From positions 169,205 through 233,204 of the forward strand of contig NZ_LNNH01000059.1 of assembly GCF_001542915.1 (NCBI RefSeq): a stretch of 64,000 nucleotides of DNA. Direction: 5' to 3'. The notes under the pieces were generated by a model, which was given only the letters and a program-made list of their open reading frames with translations, did no database searches and had not been told where the DNA came from. Within the stretch, counting starts at the first letter, position 1; every line of letters starts with the position of its first letter. Of the stretch, positions 29,483-39,303 are shown in pieces. The DNA is from Peribacillus simplex. Its GTDB lineage: Bacteria; Bacillota; Bacilli; Bacillales; DSM-1321. The translations under genes and the position numbers were made by a program.

Positions 29483-30379
29483 ATGAATATCGAACAATTA
29501 AAATATATGGTGGAAATAGCGAAATCGGGTTCACTTAAAGAAGCTGCCGATAATCTGCATCTTACCTTACCAGCTCTGAGCCAATCGATAAAGAATTTAG
29601 AAAAGGAATTAAATATTATCCTTTTTCACCGTTCTCGAAGAGGATCTGTTCCAACAGAAGAAGGATATAGGCTGATTGAGAAAGCAAATAACGTATTATT
29701 GAAGCTTCAAGAATTCGTTGATGAAGCAGAAGCTTATACACAGACAATGAATGGAGAAATAAAAATTGCCACATACCCAGGGCCAATGGAAATGCTGGTG
29801 GGGGTTATTTCAGATATAAAACGTGAGTATCCGAAAATTAAAGCATCCATCTATGAAAACAGTACCGAGTCGATTATCACGAAAGTACTCGAAGGTGAAG
29901 TAGATGTTGGATTCATAACATACACGGAAAAAGAGGAAAAAAAGTATCGGAATCTTGTGTTTAAAAAATTGTTGGAAGGTCATATGGTTGCTGCGGTAAA
30001 CAAGAACTCACCATTGGCCCAAAATGATCTGATTACAGAAGAAATGTTAATGAATGAACCAATCGTTTTATACAATGATATTTACATACACGATTTTATG
30101 AAGGGCTTTACTTCATTCCCGTTTGATATTCTGTTTACCACCAACAATGTAGATACGATTCGTAACACGCTGGAAAACAACACGGCAATCAATATTGGAT
30201 TTGATTATGCCTTCAAAACGGACGCCGGTTTATCCAAAAGTGACGAGTATGTGGTCATTAACTTTGCTGCTCCACATTATAAAACGTATTCCTTCGGATA
30301 CATTTATAACACGAACAATGGACTTTCAAGAATTATAAGAGAGTTCTTAAAACGGATCCATGGCACGATAGTAGGGTAG
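29483..30379 (+). CDS. LysR-type transcriptional regulator
   Basis: The 298-residue protein has the N-terminal winged HTH (MNIEQLKYMVEIAKSGSLKE, LHLTLPALSQSIKNLEKEL) and a substrate-binding domain from about residue 90. It is transcribed away from bdhA and most likely controls it. It is not close to AlsR in the parts I can compare, so the inducer is open. GAGGTAAAT precedes the ATG. Confidence 0.88.
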   Translation: MNIEQLKYMVEIAKSGSLKEAADNLHLTLPALSQSIKNLEKELNIILFHRSRRGSVPTEEGYRLIEKANNVLLKLQEFVDEAEAYTQTMNGEIKIATYPGPMEMLVGVISDIKREYPKIKASIYENSTESIITKVLEGEVDVGFITYTEKEEKKYRNLVFKKLLEGHMVAAVNKNSPLAQNDLITEEMLMNEPIVLYNDIYIHDFMKGFTSFPFDILFTTNNVDTIRNTLENNTAINIGFDYAFKTDAGLSKSDEYVVINFAAPHYKTYSFGYIYNTNNGLSRIIREFLKRIHGTIVG

Positions 30380-30974
30380 TGCACTTGTATAAATTTTCCC
30401 GTATGGTTTGGCCCCATTATGGATGCAAGGAAGCTAAGTGATAAATATGGAGGAATGGTGCGGTAACTTTTCTCCAGGGAGGAGGTTAGCCTTTTGTGAT
30501 TGGTTAGGAATTACATTTAATTATTGGAAAGATCATTATGGTCCTTTTGTGGATTATTTCCTCCGCATGTACGATATGACACTGATGATAAATATGTTGA
30601 TAATTCAGGAAACCAACGGTGCATTTTTGATGGGCACCCCTGTGTCGATTGCTCAAGTTTTCTAGCTGTCTTACTAACGAATTTCCTCATTGCTTCTACA
30701 TGTTTGGAAACCTCCGTAACTTGAAGGTCTCTGTAAATAAGCCCCTATTTTCACCCCTAAGTAACTGTAACAAGATATTATTCTCCCTCCTTTTCTAATC
30801 CATAAAGGAATATTTGCTGTGTAATCTTTTATGAATCTTCATAGTACTCTATTTATAAATTTTATGAATATATTCTATAAAAAATATATATTTTTATTAT
30901 ATTTGTTCTGTCCATATAATAAAGCACGTAACAAATTATAAAAATAATCAACGCTTTAAATGAGAGAAAAATAA
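30380..30974. other. AT-rich gap with no convincing gene
   Basis: Short frames at 30438-30665 and 30524-30724 overlap each other on the same strand and lack family features. A TATAAT at 30915-30920 could be the -10 of a promoter for the permease at 31381, but no -35 is clear. Confidence 0.5.
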
Positions 30975-30988
30975 TGGAAACGGTTTCC
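30975..30988. promoter_or_regulatory. cre site upstream of the GntP-type permease
   Basis: TGGAAACGGTTTCC matches the CcpA consensus TGNAANCGNTTNCA at 13 of 14 positions and is a near-perfect inverted repeat. It lies about 390 bases before the permease start and 55 bases after a TATAAT, where it could act as a roadblock. Confidence 0.65.
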
Positions 30989-31159
30989 GTGATTCTGCAA
31001 TGTCTTAGGAAAGTGAAGATGGAAAGGTAAAAAACGACAAGTGGGGAAGACTATGAAGGTACGATCCAAAAGGCTGAATGACGTATCAGGACTAAGGCGG
31101 AAATGACACCATCAGGAGAAAAGTTAATCTTTTTTTAGATGGTAAAAAAAGCAGAATGA

Positions 31160-31175
31160 TTTGAAAACGGTTTAC
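31160..31175. promoter_or_regulatory. Second cre-like site upstream of the GntP-type permease
   Basis: TTGAAAACGGTTTACA carries the cre core AAACGGTTT with flanking TG and CA, but one extra base in the right arm, so the match is imperfect. It is 185 bases from the stronger site. Confidence 0.4.
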
Positions 31176-31380
31176 AGCTAATCATTTAAGGTGGCAGAGA
31201 TCCAATCGTTTAACTTATAAATCAAAAAAGAATAAGGGGAATGATAGGGGTATGATTCCGCTTATTTTAACATTACATTTATCCAGGTATCGCTTTTTGA
31301 ATCAATGCAGGTGGTTAGTGTGCGTTGATATATAAAGGCCAGCCTGTTTGAAGGTTTACTGTTGAGGGGAGAAAATTATT

Positions 31381-32700
31381 ATGGAAATTATTCAAGTGGT
31401 AGGTATATTACTAGCGATTGCATTTATTATATATGCTGCAATGAAAGGGTTTAGTATATTGATTGTTGCTCCGATTGCAGCCGTTATCGTCATTTTAACG
31501 AATCAAATGGATTTTTTTCCTGCCTTGATAGGGAAAGAGAATTCTTATATGACGGGTCTTACAGGTTTCGTCGTTAATTTTTTTGCTATATTCATCTTAG
31601 GGTCCATTTTAGCGAAATATATCGATGTGAGCGGGGCAGCGCAATCAATCGCCGAAAAGGTTTTAGAAAAAACAGGCACGGAAAAACCGTTTCCAGTACT
31701 GGTAGCCATTTTCTTTATAAGCGCCCTGCTGACCTATGGCGGCATTAGTTTATTTGTAGTAATCTTTGTACTCATTCCACTTGCAAAACCATTATTTAAA
31801 CAATTAAATATTGCATGGAACCTAGTTTTGATTCCTGTTACACTCGGTTTTGGCTCGTTTACGATGACGATGCTGCCTGGTACTCCCTCTATACAAAATG
31901 TTGTTCCTACAGCCTATCTGGGTACATCACTTACAGCAGCACCACTTTTGGGAATGATAGGAACGGTAGTGGCCATTGCTTTTACACTATGGTATATGAA
32001 TTCCATGTTAAAGAAAAGTATGGCCAAGGGAGAGACGTTTACTGATTTTGATGTTTCCGGTTCGGAAGGAGATGTGAAAAAAGAGCTTCCCACCGTCTTC
32101 ATCAGTATACTTCCAATATTATTATTGATTGTCATTATTTTGGTTGGCAGTACGTTCAAAGTGGGCAATATTCTTATTATTGGATTGGTCGTTGCGATCA
32201 TCGTTTCAGCATTCGTCTTTAACAAATACATTCCAAATCAAAAAGCGTTGATAAATGAAGGAGCGAGCGGTTCCATCATGCCCGTTTTCTTAACTTCATC
32301 AGCTGTAGCTTTTGGTGTTATCATAACACTGGCACCTGGATTTAAATTTATTTCCGATACAATCTTGGGGATTCCCGGTAATCCGCTAATCAGTTTATCG
32401 GTCGCTTCTGCCGTTTTTGGTGCCATAACAGGTTCATCGTCAGGCGCATTAGGGATAGTCATGCAGGCATTTGGCCAAAGTTATTTGGATATGGGAATCA
32501 ACGCCGATGTTATCCATAGGGTCTCAGTGATTGCATCCTCAGTATTAACAATCATGCCTCACACCGGGGTCGTGTTAACATTATTCGCATTAACGGGGCT
32601 TAATCACAAAAACGGCTTTAAGTATCAATTCATAGGAATGACCTGTGCGAATTTACTTGCATTACTCGCAGTAATTTTAGCAGCTATCATTATTTATTAA
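31381..32700 (+). CDS. GntP-family permease
   Basis: The 439-residue, roughly 12-span protein belongs to the gluconate/hydroxy-acid H+ symporter family. Typical features are ILGSILAKYIDVSGAAQSIAE, LLTYGGISLFVVIFVLIPL, MTMLPGTPSIQNVVPT and TGSSSGALGIVMQAFG. It could carry gluconate, hydroxybutyrate or a related organic acid. GAGGGGAGAAAA precedes its ATG. Two cre-like sites upstream suggest glucose repression. It may supply the carboxylase/BKACE operon at 34206, with a TetR gene between, though they are not cotranscribed. Confidence 0.88.
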   Translation: MEIIQVVGILLAIAFIIYAAMKGFSILIVAPIAAVIVILTNQMDFFPALIGKENSYMTGLTGFVVNFFAIFILGSILAKYIDVSGAAQSIAEKVLEKTGTEKPFPVLVAIFFISALLTYGGISLFVVIFVLIPLAKPLFKQLNIAWNLVLIPVTLGFGSFTMTMLPGTPSIQNVVPTAYLGTSLTAAPLLGMIGTVVAIAFTLWYMNSMLKKSMAKGETFTDFDVSGSEGDVKKELPTVFISILPILLLIVIILVGSTFKVGNILIIGLVVAIIVSAFVFNKYIPNQKALINEGASGSIMPVFLTSSAVAFGVIITLAPGFKFISDTILGIPGNPLISLSVASAVFGAITGSSSGALGIVMQAFGQSYLDMGINADVIHRVSVIASSVLTIMPHTGVVLTLFALTGLNHKNGFKYQFIGMTCANLLALLAVILAAIIIY

Positions 32701-32816
32701 TAATGGATAGGAAGGTAAATAAAAATGCTTGAAAAGGGGCTTTAAATGGCAAAAACAAAAAAACTCCCTTGATAAGTGATTGGCATTTTATGAATGACAA
32801 GATGATGAAACATCGT

Positions 32817-32846
32817 AAAACCTTTGGGGAGAGATGCCAAAGGTTT
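32817..32846 (+). terminator. Terminator after the GntP-type permease
   Basis: AAAACCTTTGG and CCAAAGGTTTT pair around GGAGAGATG. The stem is strong and the 3' tail is only partly T-rich. The rest of the gap to 33058 has no recognised gene. Confidence 0.65.
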
Positions 32847-33058
32847 TATCATGCATAACCATTTTATAAATATATGGTAATCCATCAAAAAGTTGGTGTA
32901 ATTAACTGCCTAAACCTGAACTGATTAAAGAAGGCATAGATTTCCTTCAATACAGATATTCACTCTTGGATTAACCATCCATTCTAAAGGGGAATTTCGG
33001 CTGGAGTTTTTGCGATATTACCGTAGGTTGGCATCTGTTTGCATCATGCATAGGGCTC

Positions 33059-33661
33059 TTATTTTTTTAACAATAAGCCATTGAGAGCCACATCTGCTAA
33101 GAAACTTGGGGTTTCTTCTAACGGCATAATTTCAGCTATTTGTTTAACCATTTGAGGGTTTATCATATTTTGGAGAATAATTTCATATAACCTTGGATCG
33201 CCTTCCCTAAAAATGTTTTCTTTTTGCCCATTTGTTATAACCTCAGCATAAAGTTTCTTTAATCCTAATAAAAAGGATTCTTTAAGATCTTCTTCCCCTT
33301 TTTCAGAGACTAATAAATCAACAATCATCTGATGGATTTCTCCATATTTTATAGTGATTTTTGCATAGCAAGCAAACACATGCTTAACTTTCTCGATCGT
33401 TGTTAAATTGGATTTTAAAATCCGTACTTGTTCTTCATATATTTCTGCAATAACCTCGTAGGCAACTGCATTTGCTAATTGGTGCTTATTATTAAACCGT
33501 CTATATATTGTTCCTACCCCCACCTTTGCTTCTACAGCTACTTCTTCGATCGTTGTTTCGTGACCCTTTTGGGCAAATACAATTTTAGCTGCTTCAAGGA
33601 TTTTAACTGCATTTTTATTGGCATCTTTTCTCTTGGAAGTAATGACGAATTCCATATCCAT
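33059..33661 (-). CDS. TetR/AcrR-family regulator
   Basis: The 200-residue product has an N-terminal HTH (about residues 17-60) with ILEAAKIVFAQKGHETTIEE and GVGTIYRRFNNKHQLANAV, and a helical ligand domain. It is divergent from the carboxylase/BKACE operon, and a 26-bp palindrome lies in the shared upstream region, so it probably represses that operon and possibly itself. The inducer is likely a pathway intermediate such as an acyl-CoA or ketone. Confidence 0.87.
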   Translation of the reverse strand: MDMEFVITSKRKDANKNAVKILEAAKIVFAQKGHETTIEEVAVEAKVGVGTIYRRFNNKHQLANAVAYEVIAEIYEEQVRILKSNLTTIEKVKHVFACYAKITIKYGEIHQMIVDLLVSEKGEEDLKESFLLGLKKLYAEVITNGQKENIFREGDPRLYEIILQNMINPQMVKQIAEIMPLEETPSFLADVALNGLLLKK

Positions 33662-33799
33662 ATTATTGATTTAATTCCTTTCTTCAATGAATAGTATGTA
33701 GACCTTACGATTTATTATAAAGTATTTTAGGGGGAAATGTATCGACGATGAAAAATAGTGATTGACTATTTTCCAGAAAATTAATAAACTGTAATTAAT

Positions 33800-33825
33800 T
33801 AAAACGGAATAAATATTCCGTTTTA
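33800..33825. promoter_or_regulatory. TetR-type operator palindrome
   Basis: A 26-bp inverted repeat with arms TAAAACGGAATA and TATTCCGTTTTA and a two-base centre. It lies 139 bases upstream of the TetR gene and 380 bases before the carboxylase operon. No other gene occupies the 544-base gap. Confidence 0.7.
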
Positions 33826-34167
33826 GGTTTTTTCAGAATCTATTAGAATTTCGTGCAAGAGCAGTAACTTTACAAAGGATAAGGAGGCAGTTACCGAAAC
33901 GCATAATACTTTTTTATCAAAAAAAGAGAACGCTTACATCACAATGATCCAACAAAGGCTATTCATTAAAAAATCACTATGCCTATTAAGTTGTGTGAAA
34001 AAGGTTAGATATCTTCGAATGAAAACAAATAATCTAAATCAAGGAGGCATTTGACAGGGTTATCCGCATTTAATATTCAGATTATTTTTAATTGTTAGAC
34101 CATTAATCTCCACTTATATGACCCGGAAAGTAAGGCATCGTGAAACAAGTTCTTGAAAGTGTTTGGA

Positions 34168-34181
34168 TGAAAACGCTTGAA
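34168..34181. promoter_or_regulatory. cre-like site in the leader of the carboxylase operon
   Basis: TGAAAACGCTTGAA matches the CcpA consensus at 13 of 14 positions and lies 24 bases before the start of the carboxyltransferase gene, a suitable position for a roadblock. Confidence 0.55.
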
Positions 34182-34205
34182 TTAGGGAAGCAAGGGGGAA
34201 AATCA

Positions 34206-35690
34206 ATGGCTAAGGAATTGCATTTTGTAGATACAACTCTAAGGGATGGAACCCAAAGTCTTTGGGCAGCTGAATCACGAACTGGCATGGTGGAAGCCGT
34301 TGCGGAAGATCTTGATCGATCGGGGTTTCAAGTGGTAGAGGTTCCATTAATGCCTTATAATTTCAAAAAAATTATCCGTGAATTAAAAGAAGATCCATGG
34401 TTGTTGGCAGAAATAGTTGGGGAAAAGATGCAGCATGCGAAAAAAGCATTTATGGGTGAACCGGGACTTGTTCTTTTTGAGCTATTGGAAACACCTCCAT
34501 CTGTTTCTAAGTTGTTCTACGATTTATTAATTGAACGGGGAGCAATCAATCGAGTACAAACAATGGCAAATATTTTTGGGGATTTAAAAACGGATTTTCC
34601 ATGGTTCATGCCTTATTTACGTAGTAAAGGAATGGAAATTGCCCATGCCATTGCTTATAGTATTTCTCCTAGACATACAGATGAATACTTTGTGAAGAAA
34701 ACGAAAGAAGTGGTAAAAAATGAGCCGGATATCATTTATTTTAAGGACGCAGCTGGTTTGTTAACGGTTGAACGTCTTCGAACCCTATTACCCATTATTA
34801 TGGAAAATGCAAATGGAATCCCTGTAGAATTCCATACTCATTGTACGACAGGACTTGCAGATGAGCTTTATGTTGAAGCCATGAAGATGGGGGTTCGAAC
34901 ACTGCATACCGGGATTCCGCCATTGGCAAATGGTTCAGGTCAACCATCGGTGTTTACGACTGTTGCCAATGCACACTATTTTAATTTGGAGCATGACTTG
35001 GATTTAGAGCGGATTAAAAGAATTTCAGACCGTCTAATGAATATTGCTAAGCAAGAAAATTTACCAATTGGTGAACCTCTAGAATATGATTACTCTCAAT
35101 ATATCCATCAAGTACCTGGCGGGGTTATTTCCAATTTACGCCATCAGCTGCAATCTTTGAATCTTCAAAATAGGGTCGATGAGGTAATTGAAGAATCGAT
35201 ACGGGTTCGTAAAGAACTAGGTTATCCAGTAATGATTACACCATACTCACAATTCATGGTGACACAAGCAGCCATCAATATTGCAACGGGTGAACGTTAC
35301 AAAGTCGTAATTGATGAATTGATTCAATTAGCAGCAGGTGTATATAGCGAAGATTCGGGTTATCTAATGATGGATCAAAATTTAAGAGATAAATTCCTAA
35401 GCCTTCCACGTGCAAAAGAATTGCGCTATGAGCCAGTTGAAGATGTTCCGATTAAGAAATTAAAAGAGCAATTTGGCGGGCCAAGCCTTTCAGATGAAGA
35501 GTTCATGCTTCGATATATCATGAAAGGTACGAATGATATTGAAGAGATGCGGAAAGCAGGAGCGCATAAAAAATATTTCTCGGCTTCAACCCCTTTAGTC
35601 GAACTATTAGATCGTTTCAGCAAGCAATCTGATATTACACATGTCCAAGTACAAGGGTTACAAGGATCGCTTCTTTTAACAAATAATTAG
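34206..35690 (+). CDS. Biotin-dependent carboxyltransferase subunit (pyruvate carboxylase / oxaloacetate decarboxylase alpha type)
   Basis: The 494-residue protein is an HMGL-like TIM barrel plus conserved carboxylase domain. It has the metal site start TTLRDGTQS, the FKDAAG motif whose Lys is carboxylated in relatives, the metal pair EFHTH, and QVPGGVISNLRHQL of the PYC/OADA C-terminal domain. Relatives transfer CO2 between biotin and a 2-oxoacid. It lacks its own biotin domain; BCCP and biotin carboxylase follow as separate genes. I chose the ATG at 34206 after AAGGGGGAAAA; a start at 34140 would add 22 residues and has no binding site. The true acceptor is unknown. Confidence 0.88.
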   Translation: MAKELHFVDTTLRDGTQSLWAAESRTGMVEAVAEDLDRSGFQVVEVPLMPYNFKKIIRELKEDPWLLAEIVGEKMQHAKKAFMGEPGLVLFELLETPPSVSKLFYDLLIERGAINRVQTMANIFGDLKTDFPWFMPYLRSKGMEIAHAIAYSISPRHTDEYFVKKTKEVVKNEPDIIYFKDAAGLLTVERLRTLLPIIMENANGIPVEFHTHCTTGLADELYVEAMKMGVRTLHTGIPPLANGSGQPSVFTTVANAHYFNLEHDLDLERIKRISDRLMNIAKQENLPIGEPLEYDYSQYIHQVPGGVISNLRHQLQSLNLQNRVDEVIEESIRVRKELGYPVMITPYSQFMVTQAAINIATGERYKVVIDELIQLAAGVYSEDSGYLMMDQNLRDKFLSLPRAKELRYEPVEDVPIKKLKEQFGGPSLSDEEFMLRYIMKGTNDIEEMRKAGAHKKYFSASTPLVELLDRFSKQSDITHVQVQGLQGSLLLTNN

Positions 35691-35728
35691 AATATTTGCA
35701 TTCGGTGATAACTTGAGGAGGAAGAAGG

Positions 35729-36283
35729 ATGAGCAAAAATGCATTAAATGTAATGAATCATGAAGATGTGGAAAATTTAATAATTCTTATTGAAAAATTA
35801 GAGGAATCTCCCTTCAATTATTTAAAGCTGGAGAAACAAGATTTTAAAATTGTGATCGGAAAAAATGGTATAACAGAAACGGCTGAAGCTAGTAACGATA
35901 ATGAAAAAGATGCAGTAATAAATCCCGAAAAGCCTGAATCATTACAATCGACTAAGAATGAAGCAGCGGCAGCATTTGAACAATTGACTCAAAAACCGGT
36001 GCCTGTACAACTGAATTCAGTAAAAGAAGAACAAGAAGCGGGAGTTGTTGCCATTAAGGCAACGACTGCAGGTATATTCTATGCCCAACCTGAACCCGCT
36101 GCAGCACCATATGTAAAGGTAGGCGATCGTGTAGAAGAAGACTATACGGTTGGCTTAATCGAGATCATGAAAGTGTACAGTGCTATATCTGCAGGTGTAG
36201 CGGGGGAGATCGTCAAAATACATGTTAAAGATGCTCAACTTGTTGAATATGGTCAGCCTTTATACTCGGTTAAAGTGAAATAA
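35729..36283 (+). CDS. Biotin carboxyl carrier protein (AccB-like)
   Basis: The 184-residue product has an N-terminal region like AccB (EDVENLIILIEKLEESPFNY), a flexible acidic linker, and a C-terminal biotinyl domain with PEPAAAPYVKVGD and EIMKV, where K148 is the expected biotin site. The usual EAMKM is changed to EIMKV. AGGAGGAAG precedes the ATG. It lies between carboxyltransferase and biotin carboxylase genes and is probably dedicated to this carboxylase rather than to fatty acid synthesis. Confidence 0.88.
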   Translation: MSKNALNVMNHEDVENLIILIEKLEESPFNYLKLEKQDFKIVIGKNGITETAEASNDNEKDAVINPEKPESLQSTKNEAAAAFEQLTQKPVPVQLNSVKEEQEAGVVAIKATTAGIFYAQPEPAAAPYVKVGDRVEEDYTVGLIEIMKVYSAISAGVAGEIVKIHVKDAQLVEYGQPLYSVKVK

Positions 36284-36376
36284 GAAAAAATTGATTACTT
36301 GTTGGAAAAACATTATCTCCCGCCAATGATCTTCAACCGTTAAGAGCAGAGTGTAACTGAGGAGGAAGAAATCAAA

Positions 36377-37738
36377 ATGAGCATTTCAAGAATATTAATT
36401 ATTAATCGCGGCGAAATCGCAGTCCGGATAATACGGACATGCAAGGTCATGGGAATTGAAACGGTCCTTGCTGTTTCAGAGGCAGATCAGGAAAGCTTAG
36501 GGGCTAAATTGGCGGATAAAACAGTCGTGATTGGACCAGCTCATGCTGCAAAAAGTTATTTGAACATTCCGGTTATTATAACATCAGCATTAGCAGTTGA
36601 AGCGGATGCGATTCATCCAGGATACGGATTTCTGTCTGAAGTACCGGAATTAGCTGAAGCTTGTGCTGAAAATGATCTTGTATACGTGGGGCCAAAGCCA
36701 GACCATATCTTTAAGATGGGGAATAAATTAGTGGCTCGATCTATTGCTCAAGAATGTGATGTCCCAGTACTCCCGGGGTCAGAGAAAGTGTCTGATTATG
36801 AAGAAGTGATTCGGATGATAGAAAAAATAGGATTGCCGGTCATGTTAAAAGCGGCTGCGGGAGGCGGTGGCCGCGGAATGAAGATTGTTACCGATAAAGA
36901 AGAAGTGAAAACGACTTTTGAATCAGCATCCGCAGAAGCAAAGGCTGCTTTTGGAGATAGCACGATGTATATCGAAAAATATATTGCCAATGCACGGCAC
37001 ATTGAGGTACAAGTACTTGGAGATAAGTATGGAAATGTCATCCATCTAGGTGAGCGGGATTGTTCGACGCAGCGCCGTCATCAAAAATTGGTAGAAGAGG
37101 CAATGGCACCAATCATACCGGAAAAGCTCCGTCAGGATATTCGCACTGCCGCAGTCCAACTTGCTGAAAGTATTTCCTATCAAAATGCTGGTACGGTTGA
37201 GTTTATCGTCGATCAAGACGAAGCTAAGTTTTATTTTCTTGAAATGAACACTCGTATTCAAGTGGAACACCCAGTTACCGAAGTTATCACCGGAGTGGAT
37301 TTAATCCAAGAGCAAATAAATGTGGCAAACGGTGAAACATTACGATATGTCCAATCAGACATTGACTTCTCCGGACATGCGATTGAATGTCGGATAAATG
37401 CTGAAGCTCCAATGGAAGGGTTCCGTCCAACTCCGGGACTCATTACAAAATGGCAAATGCCTCAAGGACCGGGTGTACGAGTGGATACCCATTGTTATCA
37501 GGGGTATGTCGTACCAGTTTTTTATGATTCGATGATTGCAAAGGTCATTGTTCATGGTCGTGATAGGACGCATGCCATTCGAAGGATGTTAGTTGCCTTG
37601 GATGAGTTTTCAGTTGAGGGAATCAGTACGACCATTCCTTTTTTAAATCAAGTTCTGCAGGATGAAGATTTTATAAATGGGGATGTAAATACGCGTTTGT
37701 TGGAAAAAATCATGGCGAATAACCTAGAACTTATTTAA
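36377..37738 (+). CDS. Biotin carboxylase (AccC-like)
   Basis: The 453-residue protein carboxylates biotin with ATP and bicarbonate. It shows ILIINRGEIAVRIIRTC, the ATP-grasp glycine loop KAAAGGGGRGMK, HIEVQVLGD, GERDCSTQRRHQK and EMNTRIQVEHPVTE with the catalytic residues. Length and order are normal. AGGAGGAAG precedes the start. It completes a three-protein carboxylase with the two genes before it. Confidence 0.92.
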   Translation: MSISRILIINRGEIAVRIIRTCKVMGIETVLAVSEADQESLGAKLADKTVVIGPAHAAKSYLNIPVIITSALAVEADAIHPGYGFLSEVPELAEACAENDLVYVGPKPDHIFKMGNKLVARSIAQECDVPVLPGSEKVSDYEEVIRMIEKIGLPVMLKAAAGGGGRGMKIVTDKEEVKTTFESASAEAKAAFGDSTMYIEKYIANARHIEVQVLGDKYGNVIHLGERDCSTQRRHQKLVEEAMAPIIPEKLRQDIRTAAVQLAESISYQNAGTVEFIVDQDEAKFYFLEMNTRIQVEHPVTEVITGVDLIQEQINVANGETLRYVQSDIDFSGHAIECRINAEAPMEGFRPTPGLITKWQMPQGPGVRVDTHCYQGYVVPVFYDSMIAKVIVHGRDRTHAIRRMLVALDEFSVEGISTTIPFLNQVLQDEDFINGDVNTRLLEKIMANNLELI

Positions 37739-37972
37739 AGGATATTTATGTGCACCAATTTAAGCGTTGTAAGCTTTACTTCTTAATTAAAATATCCGGA
37801 AATAAAAGCGATCGAAAGACATCGACCTTCCTTCCATGTTAAATAGCAGCACTGGAGGATATTCAAAGCGATCATACTCACCTATATCTTTAAGAGTGTG
37901 ATGTTAACTAGTTGAATTCATTGCCCATATTGATATCAGGAAGTTATTAACCAATGAAAAGGTGGAGACAAG

Positions 37973-38809
37973 ATGGAAAAATTGATTATTACGGTAGCTA
38001 CAACAGGGGATTTCGCAACTAAGGATCATACGCCATACTTACCGACTACACCACAGGAAATAGCTGATTCAATTTATGAATCGTGGCAAGCGGGCGCAGC
38101 CATTGCTCATGTTCATGTTAGGGATGATGAAGGAAAGCCGACCCTAGACTCAGCAAAATATCTTCAAGTAGTGAAACTTCTTGAGGAGAGAAATTGTGAT
38201 ATCATCATCAATTTCACCACCGCTGGGGGAGAATTGAAAGATGTTACAAAACGTTTTCCGATTGTTGAATTGAAGCCTGAAGTTGCCTCTTTTGACGCAG
38301 GCTCTTTTAATATAGGACCTAATGTATTCATTCATACGCCAGCAATGTTGGAGCAATTGGCGCAAAAGATGCTGGAAAACAACGTCAAACCGGAACTTGA
38401 AGTATTCGATGTAGGAATGATTCATAATGCCTTACGGGTTGCCCAAAAAGGGCTAATTAAACCGCCATTCTTTTTTCAATTTGTATTGGGTGCCCAGGGA
38501 GGGATACCAGCTTCGCCAGAGAATTTGATGTTCATGAGAAACAGCATTCCCGAAGGTGCAATATGGTCAGCCATTGGGGCAAGTAAAGATCAATTAATGA
38601 TCAATACAATGACCATCCTGCTTGGCGGGCATGTTCGCGTCGGCATGGAAGACGCAGTTTATTTTCGCAAGGGAGAACTTGCCAAAACCAATGCTCAATT
38701 CGTGGCAAGAATAGTGGAATTAGCAAAAACATTAGGCAGGGAAGTGGCAACACCAGATGAAGCGAGAGCGATGATAGGATTAAAAGTAAATAATGCTGCA
38801 CACGCTTAA
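37973..38809 (+). CDS. Beta-keto acid cleavage enzyme (BKACE, DUF849 family)
   Basis: BKACE enzymes condense a beta-keto acid with acetyl-CoA and release acetoacetate plus a new acyl-CoA. The founding member is 3-keto-5-aminohexanoate cleavage enzyme in lysine fermentation. The 278-residue product has the zinc motif AHVHVRDD (H46, H48), NFTTAGGE, and the late segment VRVGMEDAVYFRKGELAKTN. It follows biotin carboxylase after 234 bases, with GGTGGAGAC before its ATG. No other lysine fermentation genes are present, so its beta-keto acid is probably different. Confidence 0.9.
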   Translation: MEKLIITVATTGDFATKDHTPYLPTTPQEIADSIYESWQAGAAIAHVHVRDDEGKPTLDSAKYLQVVKLLEERNCDIIINFTTAGGELKDVTKRFPIVELKPEVASFDAGSFNIGPNVFIHTPAMLEQLAQKMLENNVKPELEVFDVGMIHNALRVAQKGLIKPPFFFQFVLGAQGGIPASPENLMFMRNSIPEGAIWSAIGASKDQLMINTMTILLGGHVRVGMEDAVYFRKGELAKTNAQFVARIVELAKTLGREVATPDEARAMIGLKVNNAAHA

Positions 38810-38849
38810 AAGAGAAGTTACACAAGAAAACATGGGAGGTTAGTGGAAA

Positions 38850-39272
38850 ATGATCGCAGAGTTCCGGTTTGGAGTAAGGTGGGGAGATACGGATGCTGCC
38901 GGAATCGTATTTTATCCCAATTTTTATAAATGGATGGATGATGCAACACATGAGTTTCTATCCGCCATAGGATATCCAACGTCTACTTTGTACGCTGAAC
39001 AACAAGTCAATGTTCCCCTGCTAGAAGCGAACTGTCAGTTTAAGAGTCCGCTATTTTTTGAAGATCGTGTGACTGTTCGCAGTGCAGTCGTGGAATTACA
39101 CCAAAAAGTATTTAAAATAAATCATGAATTTTTCAAGGATGAAAAATTAGTAGCGGAAGGATTTGAGATTCGTGCATGGACATCGTTTAAAGAAAAGCCA
39201 AAGTCTTATCCAATTCCAGATGAAGTAAGGGAAAAAATGATGCCAGCAAATGCAAAGGCGGTAAATGGTTAA
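38850..39272 (+). CDS. Hotdog-fold acyl-CoA thioesterase (4-hydroxybenzoyl-CoA thioesterase family)
   Basis: The 140-residue protein shows the 4HBT motif RWGDTDAAGIVFYPNFYKWM with the catalytic Asp at about residue 15. It probably hydrolyses an aryl- or acyl-CoA released by the neighbouring BKACE. GGGAGG precedes its ATG, 40 bases after BKACE, so it is cotranscribed and ends the operon at the terminator at 39304. Confidence 0.88.
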   Translation: MIAEFRFGVRWGDTDAAGIVFYPNFYKWMDDATHEFLSAIGYPTSTLYAEQQVNVPLLEANCQFKSPLFFEDRVTVRSAVVELHQKVFKINHEFFKDEKLVAEGFEIRAWTSFKEKPKSYPIPDEVREKMMPANAKAVNG

Positions 39273-39303
39273 AATATCTTTTGATTGTATGTTTATAAAA
39301 CTG

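Noticed and set aside
30438-30724. Two overlapping plus-strand frames
   Set aside because: They overlap in different frames, have no family features and sit in AT-rich DNA; neither has a convincing product.
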